A DNA stretch of 64,000 nt, taken from assembly GCA_963693365.1 (NCBI GenBank), contig CAVNZM010000003.1:15128001-15192000 (forward strand), in the 5' to 3' direction. The position numbers were made by a program, and so were the translations under genes. Of the stretch, positions 20,695 to 33,440 are shown in pieces; position 1 is the first letter of the stretch, and each line of letters opens with the position of its first letter. Under the pieces are notes generated by a model that did no database searches, was not told the DNA's origin, and saw only the letters and a program-made list of their open reading frames with translations. The stretch comes from Amoebidium appalachense. Lineage: Eukaryota; Ichthyosporea.

Positions 20695-21726
20695 ACACGT
20701 ACACACGTACACACGTACACACGTACACACGTACAGCGTGCGCAACCCATCCGTTGGAGCCACTGGCTTCTCTCCCATGCCACGGCCCTTCAGAGGGACG
20801 TACAGAGGCTGGAGGAGATGTATGCGAGATGCAACGTGTGCCCCCTGGGGTCTGGTGCTCTGGCTGGCCACCCACTGGGCATTGACAGAGACTTCCTGGC
20901 TAAGGAGCTGGGTATGTGCTGTCTTTTTTTCTTTTTCTTTGAACTCTTTTTTTCTTCAAGGGTGGGAGGGGAGGGGGAGGGGGTGGGGGGAAGGGAAGGT
21001 AGATATTGGGGGCGGGGCGGCGGGGGGGGGGGGGGGGGGGGGAGGGGGGGATGAAGATGTTCGGGGGGGGGGGGGGGGGAGGGGGGAGGGGGGAGGGGGG
21101 CTGCTTGGCATGTTTGACGCAGAGAGAACGCAGACCGGAGAAAAGAGATTGGTTGGGGTAGGGGGAGGGGGGGGGGAGGGGGAGGGGAGGGGAGGGTATG
21201 TGATTAGTAGGTGTTGGTATTGCTTTTGTGCTTTTTGTTTCTTGCAGTTTGTCACGAGGGGAGGTTTGAGAATTGTTGCCGTGGCGGTGGTCTTTTGTGG
21301 TGAAAGGCCCCTCGGAGGGGGGGGGGGGGGGGGGGGGGGGCATGTTTATGAAAGATGACCCCGTAAATTGGTAGAAACTCGGAATGTATTGATGGTTGTA
21401 GGCTGATAATATGCTTTAACTGTGGTGTGTGTGTAAGGAGGGGGAATGGGGGGGGGGGGGGGGGGGGGGGGGGGGAGGGGGGATGAAAAATGGGAATTTT
21501 GGGTAGTGGTGGCTGTGTGGATACGAACACCGAGGTTGTGGTGTTTTCTAAGGGTACGGCCTTGGGATTTGGAGGGGGGGAGGAGAGGGGGGGGGGGGGG
21601 GGGAGGGGAGGGGGAGGAGGGGGGGGGGGGGGGGGGGGGGGCTTTGTGCAGTGATCAAGGTACCTCGGCACAAGCGTTACAAAAGGATGTATACTCAAAG
21701 CACACACGCTCATCATACACCGCATC

Positions 21727-21759
<33 letters not shown>

Positions 21760-22080
21760 CCTCTCAGACCTCTCTCTCTCCCCCCCCCCCCCCCCCCCCC
21801 CTCTCTCTCTCTCTTACACTCTTCCCCCCCCCCCCCCCCCTCTCTCTCTCTTTATGTATATCCGCATCTCCCACTCCCTTCCCCCGCCTACACACCACAT
21901 ACACCCACTTTACATACCCACCCAACGATGCCCTCTCATCTTCCCCCTCCTTCCAACCCCTTCTCACACACTCACTCGTACCAATCTCTCCCCTCCCCCC
22001 CCCTCCTCTTTGTCCGCAAACACATGCACCTACCACACCCTCGTCCTCCCCCAACACACATAGACACCCTGAAACCCGCA

Positions 22081-22121
<41 letters not shown>

Positions 22122-22235
22122 ACCACCACCACCACCACCACACACACACACACACACCTACCCCCCTTCCCATCTTCCCCCTCCCCCCTTCCCCCCATTG
22201 CCCTTTCCCCTTCTCCCCCCCCTCTCCCCCCCTCT

Positions 22236-22277
<42 letters not shown>

Positions 22278-22558
22278 ACAGAGTTCCAGGGCCTCACACC
22301 CAACAGTCTTGACGGCACGAGCGGAAGAGACTTTGTGGTTGAGTTTCTTTCTTGGGGCACACTGGTGATGACGCATCTGAGCAAGTGGGCCGAGGATCTG
22401 ATCATCTACTCCACAAAGGAGTTTAACTTTGTGTCCCTGGCTGACGCTTATAGGTATGGTATTCCTGTTTCTAGCCTCTTTCCCCCTCCATCCCCTCCCC
22501 CCTTCCCCCTCCCTCCCCAAAAATACATACACAATGCACAGAGAGAGTGGTTGAGGAG

Positions 22559-22626
<68 letters not shown>

Positions 22627-23151
22627 ACAGCACCTACACACCACCACCATCACCACCATCCCTTCTCTCCTATTACACACACACACACACCTCTCTTCTT
22701 TCTCATACCCCCTTTCTCCCCCCCCCCCCCCCCCCCCCCCCCCAACACCCAAAAAAAAAAAAAAACTTACCTCCCCCCTCCCTTTCTATGTGTGAAGTAA
22801 AACAATTGCAATATACACGATTTTAGTGTTTAATCGCGGACATAATGTATGCTTATTGTCTGGTTCTAGGTTCTAAATATATCTAGGTGTATTCTTTTCT
22901 ACCGACTTTGATCATTAATAAACCCCCCCCCCCCCCCCCCCCCCCCTCCCCTCCCCTCCCCTCCCCTCCTTCGCCGGCACCACGTATTGCCCTCTCAATG
23001 CACTTCACGGTGTACACACACAGACACACACGCACAGGATAATCAACACCTACACATACACACCCACACAAACGTACATACACAATATTACTACACAACA
23101 CACACACACGTACACGCACACGTACACGCACACACACACGCACACACACAC

Positions 23152-23231
<80 letters not shown>

Positions 23232-23842
23232 CACGGGCAGCAGCTTGATGCCGCAGAAGAAGAATGCCGACAGTCTCGAACTGATTCGCGGAAAGAGCGG
23301 TCGTATCTTTGGCGCAGTATGTGTCTTTTTTTCTTTTGTTTTCTTTTGTCTTGTTTTGTTTTGTTTTGTTTTCCTTTGTTTGTTTTGTTTTGTTTTGTTT
23401 TGTTCTCTTTCCTTTCCTTTTCTTTCCTTTTTTTCCCCTTCGCTTTGCTTTCCTCTCTCCTCGCAAGTGCACACGCGCGCGCGCACACAATAAAAAAACA
23501 CACGTACACACACACACACACACACGTACACGTACACGTACACGTACACGTACACGTACACGCACACGTACACGCACATGTATACGCGGGGACAGGGGAG
23601 GAAGGGGTGTGGAGGGGAAGTGGGGCTGGGAAAGTCTGGGTTACTCCCAGAGCCTGGTGCCTGTCTGTTCCTATGAGATTATACTTAAAATGATAGAAAG
23701 GAAAAAGATCTTGGGCGGGTGCTAAAATAGACAAAGACAGGTCGGTAGGTGGGGGACAAATACTAGAGTTTCGGAAGTTAATGGGGAAGTAAGGCAAAAT
23801 AGGAAAGGAAGGCGGGTGGGTGGGTTTGGGTTTGGGTTTAAG

Positions 23843-23882
<40 letters not shown>

Positions 23883-23929
23883 GTTGGTTGGTTGGTTGGT
23901 TGGTTGGTGGTGGTGGTAAGGGGGGGGAA

Positions 23930-23967
<38 letters not shown>

Positions 23968-24266
23968 GATTGCCACCGGTTAAGAGAAGAGATCGTTGAG
24001 TCTAGGAATCGAACTATTCACCGAGGGAGAGGGTGGGGGAGGGGGGGGGGGTGGGGGGAGGAGGTGGAAGAGATGCATGATGAACTTTTTCTCTTTTGCC
24101 TCCTACATTGTTTGCTGTCTGTTTTCATGATTGTGCATTCAGTAGATGAGAATGGGAGTGAGCCAGCTATGTGCATATAGTCCAACTGACATTGGTCTTC
24201 TTGCAGAACGCCGGTTTTCTGATGACCCTCAAGGTATGTGCCTCCGCCCCCCCCCCCCCCCCCTCC

Positions 24267-24297
<31 letters not shown>

Positions 24298-25036
24298 ACC
24301 TCCTCCTCCTTTCCCCTCCCCTCCTCCCCTTCCCCCTTCGGGCATACGAAGTGAATGGGTGGTTGAAATTTGGGTACTGTGGGCTACTTGAGCCTCTCCC
24401 GCTGAGGATGGGCTCTGCTTATGATGCATACACTTTATGTGTGCTATGCAATCTGCTTCGTACTCTGTAACACATTTTATACCTCTCCACACACACACAC
24501 ACCACCACCACTACCAAAACCTGTCGTTTTACCCATCCATTGCACCCGTCCCCTTCACATCCACCTAATGAAATGTGTGCTCAATCAATCGCATAGGTAG
24601 AAGTTTGTGCAATGGGAATAATTTAAGATTATTTATGAAACATGAAACGTTGCCTTTGTTTTGTGTTTCCTTGTGCTGTATGTTGCATTTTTTTGTGTTA
24701 AGGTATATCATAATGAGTGCTAAAGGGGATTGTCAATATAGGTGTGCTTGTCCTCTCTTTCTGACAACAAATCTTTTCCCTCTGTTCGTTCCCCATATTA
24801 CCTTTTCACACACACACACACTTACACACATTCAACACACACACACACACACATACAACACACACACACACACACACACACACGTACAGGGCCTGCCCAG
24901 CACGTACAACAAGGATCTGCAAGAGGACAAGGAGCCCATGTTCGATGCTGCAGACACACTCAGGGGGGTCCTTCAGATTGCCACCGGCGTCATCTCCACC
25001 CTCACCGTAAAGCCCCCCCGTCCCCCTCCCCCGCCA

Positions 25037-25084
<48 letters not shown>

Positions 25085-26090
25085 CTGGCTCTGGCTGCCT
25101 TTTCTCAACTGCTCGCTGGCACACGTACACACACACACTCCTTGCAGACTCCTACACACACACACACCTTACAAGCCTACACAATAGATAATTACGAACT
25201 TACAGGCACATATTGCCAGACACCCCCCTGCCCCCTCTGCCCCCCCCCCCCCCCTTTTTTTTTGTTCCAGGGTTTCCTACCCTCTATTGCATACGTAATC
25301 CGTCCCCACCCCACCACCCCCCTCCCCCTGCCCCTGTCCGTTCCCCTCATCCCCCGTCGCAGTCCCCCACTCGCTCTGTTTGATGCTTACATTACACACA
25401 CTCTCTCACACATACTAGCCCGTTAGACATTCTCTGAATTGGGGGGGTCTAAACAGGTCAACGAGGAAAAGATGAGGGGGGCTCTTGCCATTGAAATGCT
25501 GTCGACCGATGTGGCTTACTACCTCGTGCGCAAGGGCGTAAGTTCCCGCCTCCCCCCTTTTGCGCTCCCCCCCTTCCACACACACACGCGCGCACACACA
25601 CACGAGAGAGAGAAAGAGAGAGAGAGAGAGACTCACTCACTCACTCACTCACTTACTCACTTACTCACAGAGAGAATGAGACAGAGACAGACACACCGTC
25701 ACTTGCTCACTCATTCACTCGCACACTACATGCCCATTTTCCATCCCTGCTGATGAGTCCCCCCCCCTCCCCCCCCCCCCCCTCCCCTCCCCCCGGAATG
25801 AAATGCATTCACAAGTATAAATAGTGGCACCGGAGTCGTGTGCTTTGTGTATTAGAGCTCAAATGTGGGCGAGGGAAACGGTTGTCGGAGAACAAACACG
25901 TGAACAGGATTACAAATCACACATGCAAAATGCCATAGCCCATGGCCAAATGGCATGCTGACATAATCCACCAATGTTTACGCATTTTTTTGACCAATCA
26001 GGTGCCGTTCCGTGAGGCCCACGGTGTTGCCGGGATGGTGGTGAAGGCGGCCGAGGACAAGAATGTGCAGATGAGCGACTTGAGCCTGGC

Positions 26091-26128
<38 letters not shown>

Positions 26129-26463
26129 AGGGATGGATGGATGGATTGCTTTTGGGGGGGGGGGGGGGGGGGGGGGGGGGGTTTCAGGGATGGGAGTGGG
26201 TGTATGGGTTGATTGGGCATGTATGGGTGGAGGGGGTTTTAGAGGTGGTCTTTGCGTGGGGAGAGGGGGGAGGCTATGTGTGGATGAGGTTTGGATGGGG
26301 GCTATATGTGGACTTGAGAGCGGCGGGGGGGGGGGGGGGGGGGGGGGGGGGGGATCTCTAGGAAATCTCTGTGTGGATGTTTTTGAGAAGTCACCCGCGG
26401 GGGGAGGGGGGGGGGGGGGGAGGTTTACCTCTTAGGTAAATGTATTGGTGGGTGGCCGGAGGG

Positions 26464-26504
<41 letters not shown>

Positions 26505-26981
26505 CGGATTGTTGTCACTGCTGTAACCGTTTGTTGTGATGTGGGCATGCGTGTATGTGCATTTTTGGAGATCGGATGAGATGATGAGAGCCATGGCAGT
26601 CAGGGATGTGCAGAAGAGGGGGGAGGGGGGGGGGAACGGGACCACAAGGAGGGGAAACTGGGGGAGGGTGATGTAGGGGGGGGGGGGGGGGGGGTCTAGG
26701 CATGCATGCTTGAACCGGTCATAGTGTTTTTTCCATGACTTACCCCGTCGACCGAAGCATAGACACGCATGCACATCCACACATGCACACACAGTCTACG
26801 CTTAAGACACACACATGCTTGCACTCACTCACTGTGCGTTCCACCAGAGCTGCAAGCCATCCACCCTCTTTTCACGGAGGATGTGGCCAAGATTTGGGAC
26901 TTTGAGGCCAGCGTAGAGCAGGTTCATACAATCCCCCTGTCATTTGTTGTTCTGGTTGATTACCTGTAATCTTCGCTTATT

Positions 26982-27016
<35 letters not shown>

Positions 27017-28766
27017 TGTGCGGGGTTGCACATACCGGTGTCTACTTTTCTTCTTACTGTTTTTCTCTCCACACACTTCATCTGTCCACTTCTGCATACC
27101 CCCTTTCATAGCTATAGACACACTTCACACATTGCGTTACGCGCACGCATGCACACACCGCTCTGTTGGCGACAGCTCCCTTGGAACCCATGCGGCATGT
27201 TACCCGCCGGCGTAACATAACTCGGACTATCGGTTTGGCTTTTTTCAAGCCCAAAGCAATGGGTGATACCATATTTCCGGCTGACATCCGGGGGCATAGC
27301 TTTCCGTTCGAAGACGATAAAGTTCCGCCCTAGTAAGCGTGTTACTACCCTGCGGCGTGGGTCAAATCTCATATTTTCCCCTCTGATTACGAATTCTGCG
27401 GCCTTCGGGACTTAATTCTTTTCAGCTGGTGTAGTATGTTAGCCAGGGAAGTATCGACTTAGGTATCGACGGGGGAGCTTCCTAGAAGCCCCGTCTCCTG
27501 AGTTCCTATCTATATTTTTCTTGCTTCTGCTTACTGCTGCAACTTTAACCCCCGGCCTTTCCCACTGCCCTTGCCTGCATAAGCAACCCTGCTCGTCTCT
27601 GATCAAGACGGGTGACCTACTCATGTTCAAGTGAAACAGTATCTGAGTTGGGTTTCGTTAACTAGGGGAATAGGTCGAAACTCGGGTACTGTGGATGACG
27701 TGGGCCCCCCCTGAGGATGGGCTCTGCTTATTATGCATACTCTTTATGTATGGCTTGCATTCTGCATCGTGTTATCCGTTTGTTCTTGTGTACGTCGTAC
27801 TTTTTGACGCATTCAAACCCCCCCCCCCCCCCCCCCCCCCAATACCCCCTCTTATAGCTATAGACACACTTCACACATTGCGTTACGCGCACGCATGCAC
27901 ACACCGCTTTGTTGGCGACAGCTCACTTGAAACCCATGCGGCATGTTGCCCGCCGGGTTAAAAGCCGGCGGTAACATAACTCGGACTATCGATTTGGCTT
28001 TTTTCAAGCGCAAAGCAATGGGTGATACCATATTTCCGGCTGACATCCGGGGGCATAGCTTTCCGTTCGAAATCGTTAAAGTTCCGCCCTAGTAAGCGTG
28101 TTACCACCCTGCGGCGTGGGTCAAATCTCATATTTTCCCCTCTGATTGCGAATTCTGAGGCCTTCGGGACTTAAATCTTTTCAGCTGGTGTAGTATGTTA
28201 GCCAGGGAAGTATCGACTTAGGTAGCGACGGGGGAGCTTCCTAGAAGCCCCGTCTCCTGAGTTCCTATCTATATATTTCTTGCTTCTGTTTACTGCTGCA
28301 ACTTTACCCCGGCCTTTCCCACTGCACTTGCCTGCATAAGCAATCCTGCTCGTCTCTGACCAAGACGGGTGACCTACCCATGTTCAAGTGAAACAGTATC
28401 TGAGTTGGGTTTCGTTAACGAGGTGAATAGGTCGAAACTCGGGTACTGGGGATGACGTGGCCCCCCCCTGAGGATGGGCTCTGCTCATTATGCATACTCT
28501 TTATGTATGGCTTGCATTCTGCATCGTGTTATCCGTTTGTTCTTGTGTACTTCGTGCTTTTTGACGCATTCAAACCCCCCCCCCCCCCCCCCCTCCTTCC
28601 CTATCCCCACCCCGAAACATACCTCCTCCTTCTCTCCCTTTCGCCCTATGCCCCCAACCCACACACCCACACGCACACGCCCCACCAGACACATATACAG
28701 AAGTTCCCTTCCCTTTCGTCCACACGCTTGCAATGACTTTCGGAAACATACACCGTTGTACGAAAA

Positions 28767-28808
<42 letters not shown>

Positions 28809-28981
28809 TTCGTTTATGCACAACTCGAGAATGTCAATACTGTTCGTTAACCTGCCACTATCCACATTCCACCTGCACTAATCAACCAATCACCATGCAG
28901 TATGTGTCTGCTGGCGGCACCGCCCGCCAACCGGTTCTTGCCCAAATCGAGGCTCTCAGACAATGGCTGCCCAAGGCCTAA
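16606..28981 (+). CDS. ASL: Argininosuccinate lyase (13 exons, 463 aa)
   Basis: ASL cleaves argininosuccinate to arginine and fumarate; the family works as a cytosolic homotetramer. Exons: 16606-16719, 17528-17662, 18214-18315, 20076-20213, 20737-20911, 22282-22453, 23232-23316, 24207-24233, 24890-25006, 25457-25537, 26002-26092, 26848-26921, 28901-28981. All junctions are GT-AG and the joined frame is open to TAA. Seen: KLWGGRF at the N-terminus, HTGRSRNDQ (109-117), the catalytic-histidine motif GYTHLQ (His161), the fumarase/aspartase-superfamily signature [10 protein letters not shown] (281-290) in the flexible serine loop, then [15 protein letters not shown] and GGTAR near the end. Length matches the animal enzyme (about 464 aa). 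The ATG at 16606 is chosen because an in-frame upstream extension has no ATG and the family begins close to KLWGGRF. Exon 8 is only 27 nt. Not argininosuccinate lyase-like crystallin by any evidence here; enzyme function is likely because key residues are intact. Confidence 0.95.
18620..18772 (+). repeat. Degenerate SINE-like 3' end, ASL intron 3
   Basis: The end GTACCTCGTACTGTGAACC followed by TTCAA and a C tract matches the subfamily B 3' end (TTCGTACCGTGTTCC then ATTCAA and C). The 5' half is not recognisable. It directly precedes the two intact B copies. Confidence 0.45.
18771..19120 (+). repeat. SINE-like repeat subfamily B, copy 1 of a tandem pair, ASL intron 3
   Basis: The copy runs from ATCTGTAAGCACATATGC through TTGCATAAGCAACCCTGC, a box-A-like TGTCTGAGTTGG, a box-B-like GGGTCGAAACTC and GAGGATGGGCTCTGCC to ATTCAAT and a C tract. 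Subfamily B differs from A by TATGACGCATAC in place of TATTATGCATAC. The same unit is repeated immediately downstream. Confidence 0.75.
19122..19501 (+). repeat. SINE-like repeat subfamily B, copy 2 of a tandem pair
   Basis: Almost identical to the copy at 18771, offset by 351 bp, with a short internal duplication (GAGGATTGAGGATGGG) and a longer C tail. The C tail of copy 1 joins directly to the head of copy 2. Confidence 0.75.
19511..19672 (+). repeat. 5'-truncated SINE-like subfamily A copy, ASL intron 3
   Basis: Starts at TACTGTGGATGACGTG, continues with GATGGGCTCTGCTTATTATG and ends GACACATTCAAA plus about 23 C. It lies just after the B tandem pair, making three C-tailed units in a row. 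Confidence 0.7.
22563..22625. repeat. GA microsatellite in ASL intron 6
   Basis: Nearly pure GA repeats of about 60 bp. Confidence 0.95.
23093..23231. repeat. CA array abutting the ASL exon 7 acceptor
   Basis: CA repeats with a few CACGTA interruptions run without a break into the CAG of the exon 7 3' splice site. Confidence 0.95.
23526..23580. repeat. CACGTA hexanucleotide array in ASL intron 7
   Basis: About eight CGTACA/CGCACA units. The sequence alternates purine and pyrimidine and contains many ACGT sites. It follows TTTTG/TTTTC-type arrays at about 23340-23460. Confidence 0.85.
24345..24490 (+). repeat. Divergent SINE-like copy, ASL intron 8
   Basis: Contains GGGTACTGTGG, CTGAGGATGGGCTCTGCTTA, GATGCATACACTTTATG and TCTGTAACACATTTTATA, in family order and sense orientation. 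The C tail is reduced. Confidence 0.55.
27406..27840 (+). repeat. SINE-like repeat subfamily A, C-tailed, ASL intron 12
   Basis: Near-identical to copy 7891-8325, from CGGGACTTAATTC to a run of about 23 C after GACGCATTCAAA. It forms the 3' half of the first 745-bp tandem unit. Confidence 0.75.
28165..28593 (+). repeat. SINE-like repeat subfamily A, C-tailed, second tandem unit
   Basis: Same structure as copy 27406-27840, with scattered substitutions, ending in a C tract after GACGCATTCAAA. Confidence 0.75.
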
Positions 28982-29302
28982 AAGATTTACCCCCACAACA
29001 CCACCTCCATTTAAGGGATTACGTTCCCAAAAACCGGTGTTTTTCGCCGCGTCGACTGGTGCGACAGGCTGATTTTTGGTTTTTTTTTTTTTTTTTTTTT
29101 TTTGAGTTTGGATTTGGAATTTTGTGATGTTCTCTTTACCAGTTGATGGCATCAAGTTATTACTACTGCCTTTGAAAATAAGTGTGTTGTTGTAGAACTG
29201 TGTTGGTAAAATCATGAAGGGTTTTCGGCATTCGATTTGGTTGTGGTAGGTTCGCAACCCTGTACCATAATAGGTGGTCGTGTCAGGAGGCTCTCTTCTC
29301 CT

Positions 29303-29333
<31 letters not shown>

Positions 29334-29490
29334 CCCTCCTTTTCTTTCGTGCAAAAGTTGTACACTGTCCCCCCCCCCCCCCCCCCCCCCCCCTCGTTCT
29401 CCCCTGTGATGTAATGTCTGGCAATTTTTTGTTTCTGTATTGTACCTACTGGTTGTTCCTCACACTTGAATTATTGATCACTGGTTTGTA

Positions 29491-29610
29491 AAGTGCCCAA
29501 ATCCCGGTAAGTGATGGTAGGTCTATACTGACTGCACGTGTGTGTGTGCAAGCTGTAGAAGTGCTAATCTGTACAAAGCAACCAAATAAACTTGGTGACG
29601 TACGTACATA
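29491..29610 (+). repeat. 115-bp dispersed repeat, copy 1
   Basis: Contains AAATCCCGGTAAGTGATGG, CTGACTGCACGTGTGTG, TGTAGAAG and AATAAACTTGGTGAC, shared in order with 33441-33560. Confidence 0.75.
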
Positions 29611-30097
29611 AATAGTGTACCCACGCACTCATGCTAAGAAAACGGAAATATCAGCCTCATCGATGTGAACAAGCTAAGGATGAATGGATGGTGCAAATGT
29701 GGCCTCTATAATTTCGGTAACCCGAGAAGAGGGACGGCACCCAGCCGGGGGGGGGGGGGGGGGGGGGGATGTACGCGGTGGAAACTGACAAAAATGAAAG
29801 CACGGACAGTGGAAACATAGGTGAAGTAGTTTTAGTGGCCATGGCCGGTGATGGTAGTGGTGCCGGGTTTTTTTTTGTTGTAAAACTTTCGGAGTGCGTG
29901 TGAGCTTATGAGTGTGTGTGTGTGTGTGTGTGGTATACAAGTTGAACGTGTGTGCACACGCGCGCGCAGTTACGCCGTGCGCATGCGTGGGTGTATGTGT
30001 GTATTATAGTTTTCTTTTTGCTACTTTTACGTTGGAGGCTATCGCTTTGGGATAACGTGTGTGTCCATGTGCCGGTGGATGGATGGGTTGTGGCGGT

Positions 30098-30170
<73 letters not shown>

Positions 30171-31042
30171 AAGAGGGGGGGGGGGGGGGGGGGGGGGGAA
30201 TGGTACACCACGGCATACCATTTGGCTGTCGATTGTACATGTGTGACAACCCAAACGTTACCAAGGCCTAGGCCGCTAGGGTTGAGTGTAAGATCATAGA
30301 TCTTGCCGTGCATGTGTTTTCCTTTGGATACATACACCCATGCATTTGTGCTCCCATGCGTTGCCTTTACAGTTAAGAGGCTGCATCTATCCGTTGAAAT
30401 GTGCAATCAATATTTAGCTGCCGCTCACTGAATTCGAAATCCCACAAACAAAGATAAGTCACGAATCACTGCTATGTCTTCACGACTGGCTGTCTTGTCA
30501 TTTGGGCGATGATATCGATCCATATATGCATATGGGTCACTTACTTGCAGTCCCTCCTACCTGGGTGGGTTCTGCATGTCTGAACTTCAAACTCCAGTCC
30601 ATGATTGTATAATCTTTCGGACTATTTTGCGCCCGTGTTGTGTTGCTAAATGCGAAAACAGGGAGGTGATAGGTATACATATACTATTTTGGGGGGTTCG
30701 AGTTGGGACCGGCGGCAGTATACGAGTATTGCCACATTTTCTCTTCTTTTCCTTGGCCCAAATCTATTGTTGTTTCTTTTTTGAATATTAGTAAACTTTT
30801 TTTTTATGTTCTCAAGTTTAGCAAAAAGTTTATGAAACTTGGAAGCGTTGAAATTCAACTTGTGAGGAGTCCTCGTTCGTTGGGCTGTCAGTGAACATAG
30901 CCACCTTTTTTTCCCTTTTTTTTTTGTTGTTTGTTTGCCGTAGTATATAGTTTCTATTTTGTGTTTGACTGTGTTGCTAATCACACTTTGAGGGTCGAGA
31001 ACGGTTCAGAATAGTATTGTTTGATATTTGAGAAATGCACAA

Positions 31043-31051
31043 ATTTAAAAA

Positions 31052-31127
<76 letters not shown>

Positions 31128-31131
31128 GGGG

Positions 31132-31198
<67 letters not shown>
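31043..31198. repeat. Very long G tract followed by GA array
   Basis: About 85 uninterrupted G (31043-31126), then a GA array to 31198, then GT-rich sequence. Confidence 0.95.
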
Positions 31199-31200
<2 letters not shown>

Positions 31201-31320
31201 CGCGTGTGTGTGCACGTGTGTGTTTGTGTGTTTGTGTGTGTGTGTGTGCGGTTTTGTTTTCACTGCCGTATGTTCAAGTTTCAAATCAATTAAAGGATTT
31301 GTCGTTTTTTTTTTTTTTTT

Positions 31321-31365
<45 letters not shown>

Positions 31366-31509
31366 GCCTCAGGGCTGCTTGCATTGCACAGTAACAGACC
31401 TTCCAAGCCCTTGCTGTGGTCTAGTGATCAAATGTGTTTGGCCAACTTCAACTGGTACTGCCCAAGTAATCCTTGCATATGTTCGATAAGGGAGAGATGA
31501 AGGAAAGAA

Positions 31510-31549
<40 letters not shown>

Positions 31550-31557
<8 letters not shown>

Positions 31558-31870
31558 ATAGAATGACTCGAGCTTGGAATCACGTTGGGAACGACCAAGC
31601 TACTTTGGTCACACGGCCACAACCCTCCGGAAAAATGCCTTCTACGTAGTATGTACTCCATAATCCCACAATATAATACTGACCTAAATATGACCACCGC
31701 ACCAACCATATGCATGCATTCTCGATTTGGCCCGACACGGTTGCAGACTGGTGGGTACTGCGGGCCTGCTTGTGAACAGCAGCAAAGTGAACTCATGTCC
31801 GTTAGTGGTTGTGTCGCCCATAACTTAAATTGCTGAAAGAACACAATAAGGTTGTCCAAGAGACAATCCG
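31550..31870. repeat. Spacer repeat family (TCGCCCATAAC core), copy 1
   Basis: Shared ordered blocks: GACTCGAGCTTGG, GACCACCGCACCAACCAT, GGGTACTGC and TCGCCCATAAC then TTGCTGAAAG. On this strand it is preceded by a G tract, so read on the minus strand it would end in C. Confidence 0.6.
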
Positions 31871-32579
31871 ATGCAATTCTCCGGCCTTTACTTTGTCCGT
31901 ATGATGTGGCAATCCCCCACCCCCCCCCCCTTCCCCCCCGGTTTCTTTCCTCCTCTTTGGGTTTCCGATACCCCCCTCTCCAGAGCCATCGCGTCAGAAA
32001 TCTGATTGCACGCGCTGTGTTGCTGAATGTAAAAAGGTTAGTATGAAAGTGTGGGAATCTAGTTGGATTTTTTGGTTTTTGAGCACGGGCATCACCGTCT
32101 TTGCATTTTTCCCGGCTTCTTTTGATCAATAAGTTGTGTTATTTCAAAGCTTTATTCTTTTTTTTTTTCCTCCTTGTTTTGAACAAAGTTGAACGACACG
32201 TTGTGCAGTCACTGTTGTAGGACAGAAGGGGTGGGGGGAAGGGGAAGGGGAGAGGGGGTGGCTAGAGGGGTGTTTCCAGCCACGTGTCAGCCTGTGCACA
32301 CTTTCTTCCACATCCCAAGTGAAGCGAGCACAGTCACCTGAAACCACGGTGACCCGCCAAGAATTCGCAATAGCCCCACCTGGGTGATGGCACTGCAGCA
32401 AGAGTTGCAATAAAACACTGCTGCTGAACTAACCTATTAAAAATTTGTGCACGCTATGATTTATGAAGGAGAAATGGGGGGGAGTGGAGGGGGGGGGAGG
32501 GGGAAGAGGAGGGAGAGAGGGGGGGAGGGGGGGGGGGGGGGGAGGAGGGAGGGGGGAGGAGGGGGTCGATGCTGCCAAA

Positions 32580-32930
32580 AGACACTTGAACGGTTGAGAA
32601 CTTCAGTACTATGTATGTACATAGTGACTAACAGTACACTTCCGCGATCCCTTTTGGAAAAGAGTTCTTTTCATGATCATATAGTCAATGCCACAATCAG
32701 AATTAAATGTATATTTACCACAGCACCAACCAACCACTTCTGGTTGGGCGACATGCCGCTCTGTGCAGTTATTCCCCTCTGGGATGGGCACTGTAGAGAT
32801 GGAGTACGGTGTGTGTAAAGTGAGCACAAGCTTCAAAGTGAAATTCTTGTGTCGCCCATGACAGGTTGCTAAAAGGAGATACAAAGAAGAGGCGCCATCA
32901 GAAGCCTCCGGGGGTGGCTGATGATTTTTT
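32580..32930. repeat. Spacer repeat family, copy 2
   Basis: Blocks GAACTTCAGTACTATG, AACAGTACACTTCCGCGAT, TACCACAGCACCAACCA, GGGCGACATGCCG, GATGGGCACTGTAGAG, TCGCCCATGACAGGTTGCT, GAAGAGGCGCCATCAG. Closest to copy 34965-35290. G-rich sequence precedes it. Confidence 0.65.
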
Positions 32931-33440
32931 TTTTTTTCCCCCGGGGGGGGGGGGGGGGGGGGGGGGAGGGGGGCTGAGCCTCAGACGTGCGCGCGCGCGC
33001 ACACACACACACACACACGGCATTGATTTTTGAAGTAACGAAGAAAATCTTCAGCTTGTTCTTTGAAGATCTTCATTTTGATTGGAAAGGAAGTAATCTT
33101 TGATGCACTTGAACTTTTTTTTTGGTGTGAACAGTGAAGCCGCCCCCCCGGTAACATTCCTGCATGGGATTGGCTGTAGCAAATTGGGAACCCTGTATAT
33201 ATTGTTTTTTGCATCTGGAAGACATGCGTATTGGTTTTTTCTTTGTTGTTGTTGTGTTGTTCCTTATTTTATTTTATTTTTGATTTTTTTCCGTTTCTTT
33301 GTGGTTTATTAGAATGTGGTGTTCTGCAAATTAACCCGCCCCCCTCCCCCTAATATTCGTTTCTGTTTTTAGTGCTAGGTATATACACAGATTGTGGAAT
33401 GAGGTATGGGGTGTTTTTTTTTTTTTAAAACAAAAAAAAA

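Larger units (their letters stand above)
27096..28593 (+). repeat. Tandem duplication, two units of about 745 bp, ASL intron 12
   Basis: Units begin at 27096 and 27842 with ATACCCCCT and GCTATAGACACACTTCACAC and each ends in the C tail of a subfamily A SINE-like copy (27406-27840 and 28165-28593). Between head and SINE they share TATTTCCGGCTGACATCCGG and GTTCCGCCCTAGTAAGCG. Unit identity is high with a few substitutions and small indels. Confidence 0.8.

Noticed and set aside
31428-32129. 233-aa minus-strand frame in the spacer
   Set aside because: Its middle overlaps a dispersed spacer repeat and one end translates a G tract, so it is likely fortuitous.
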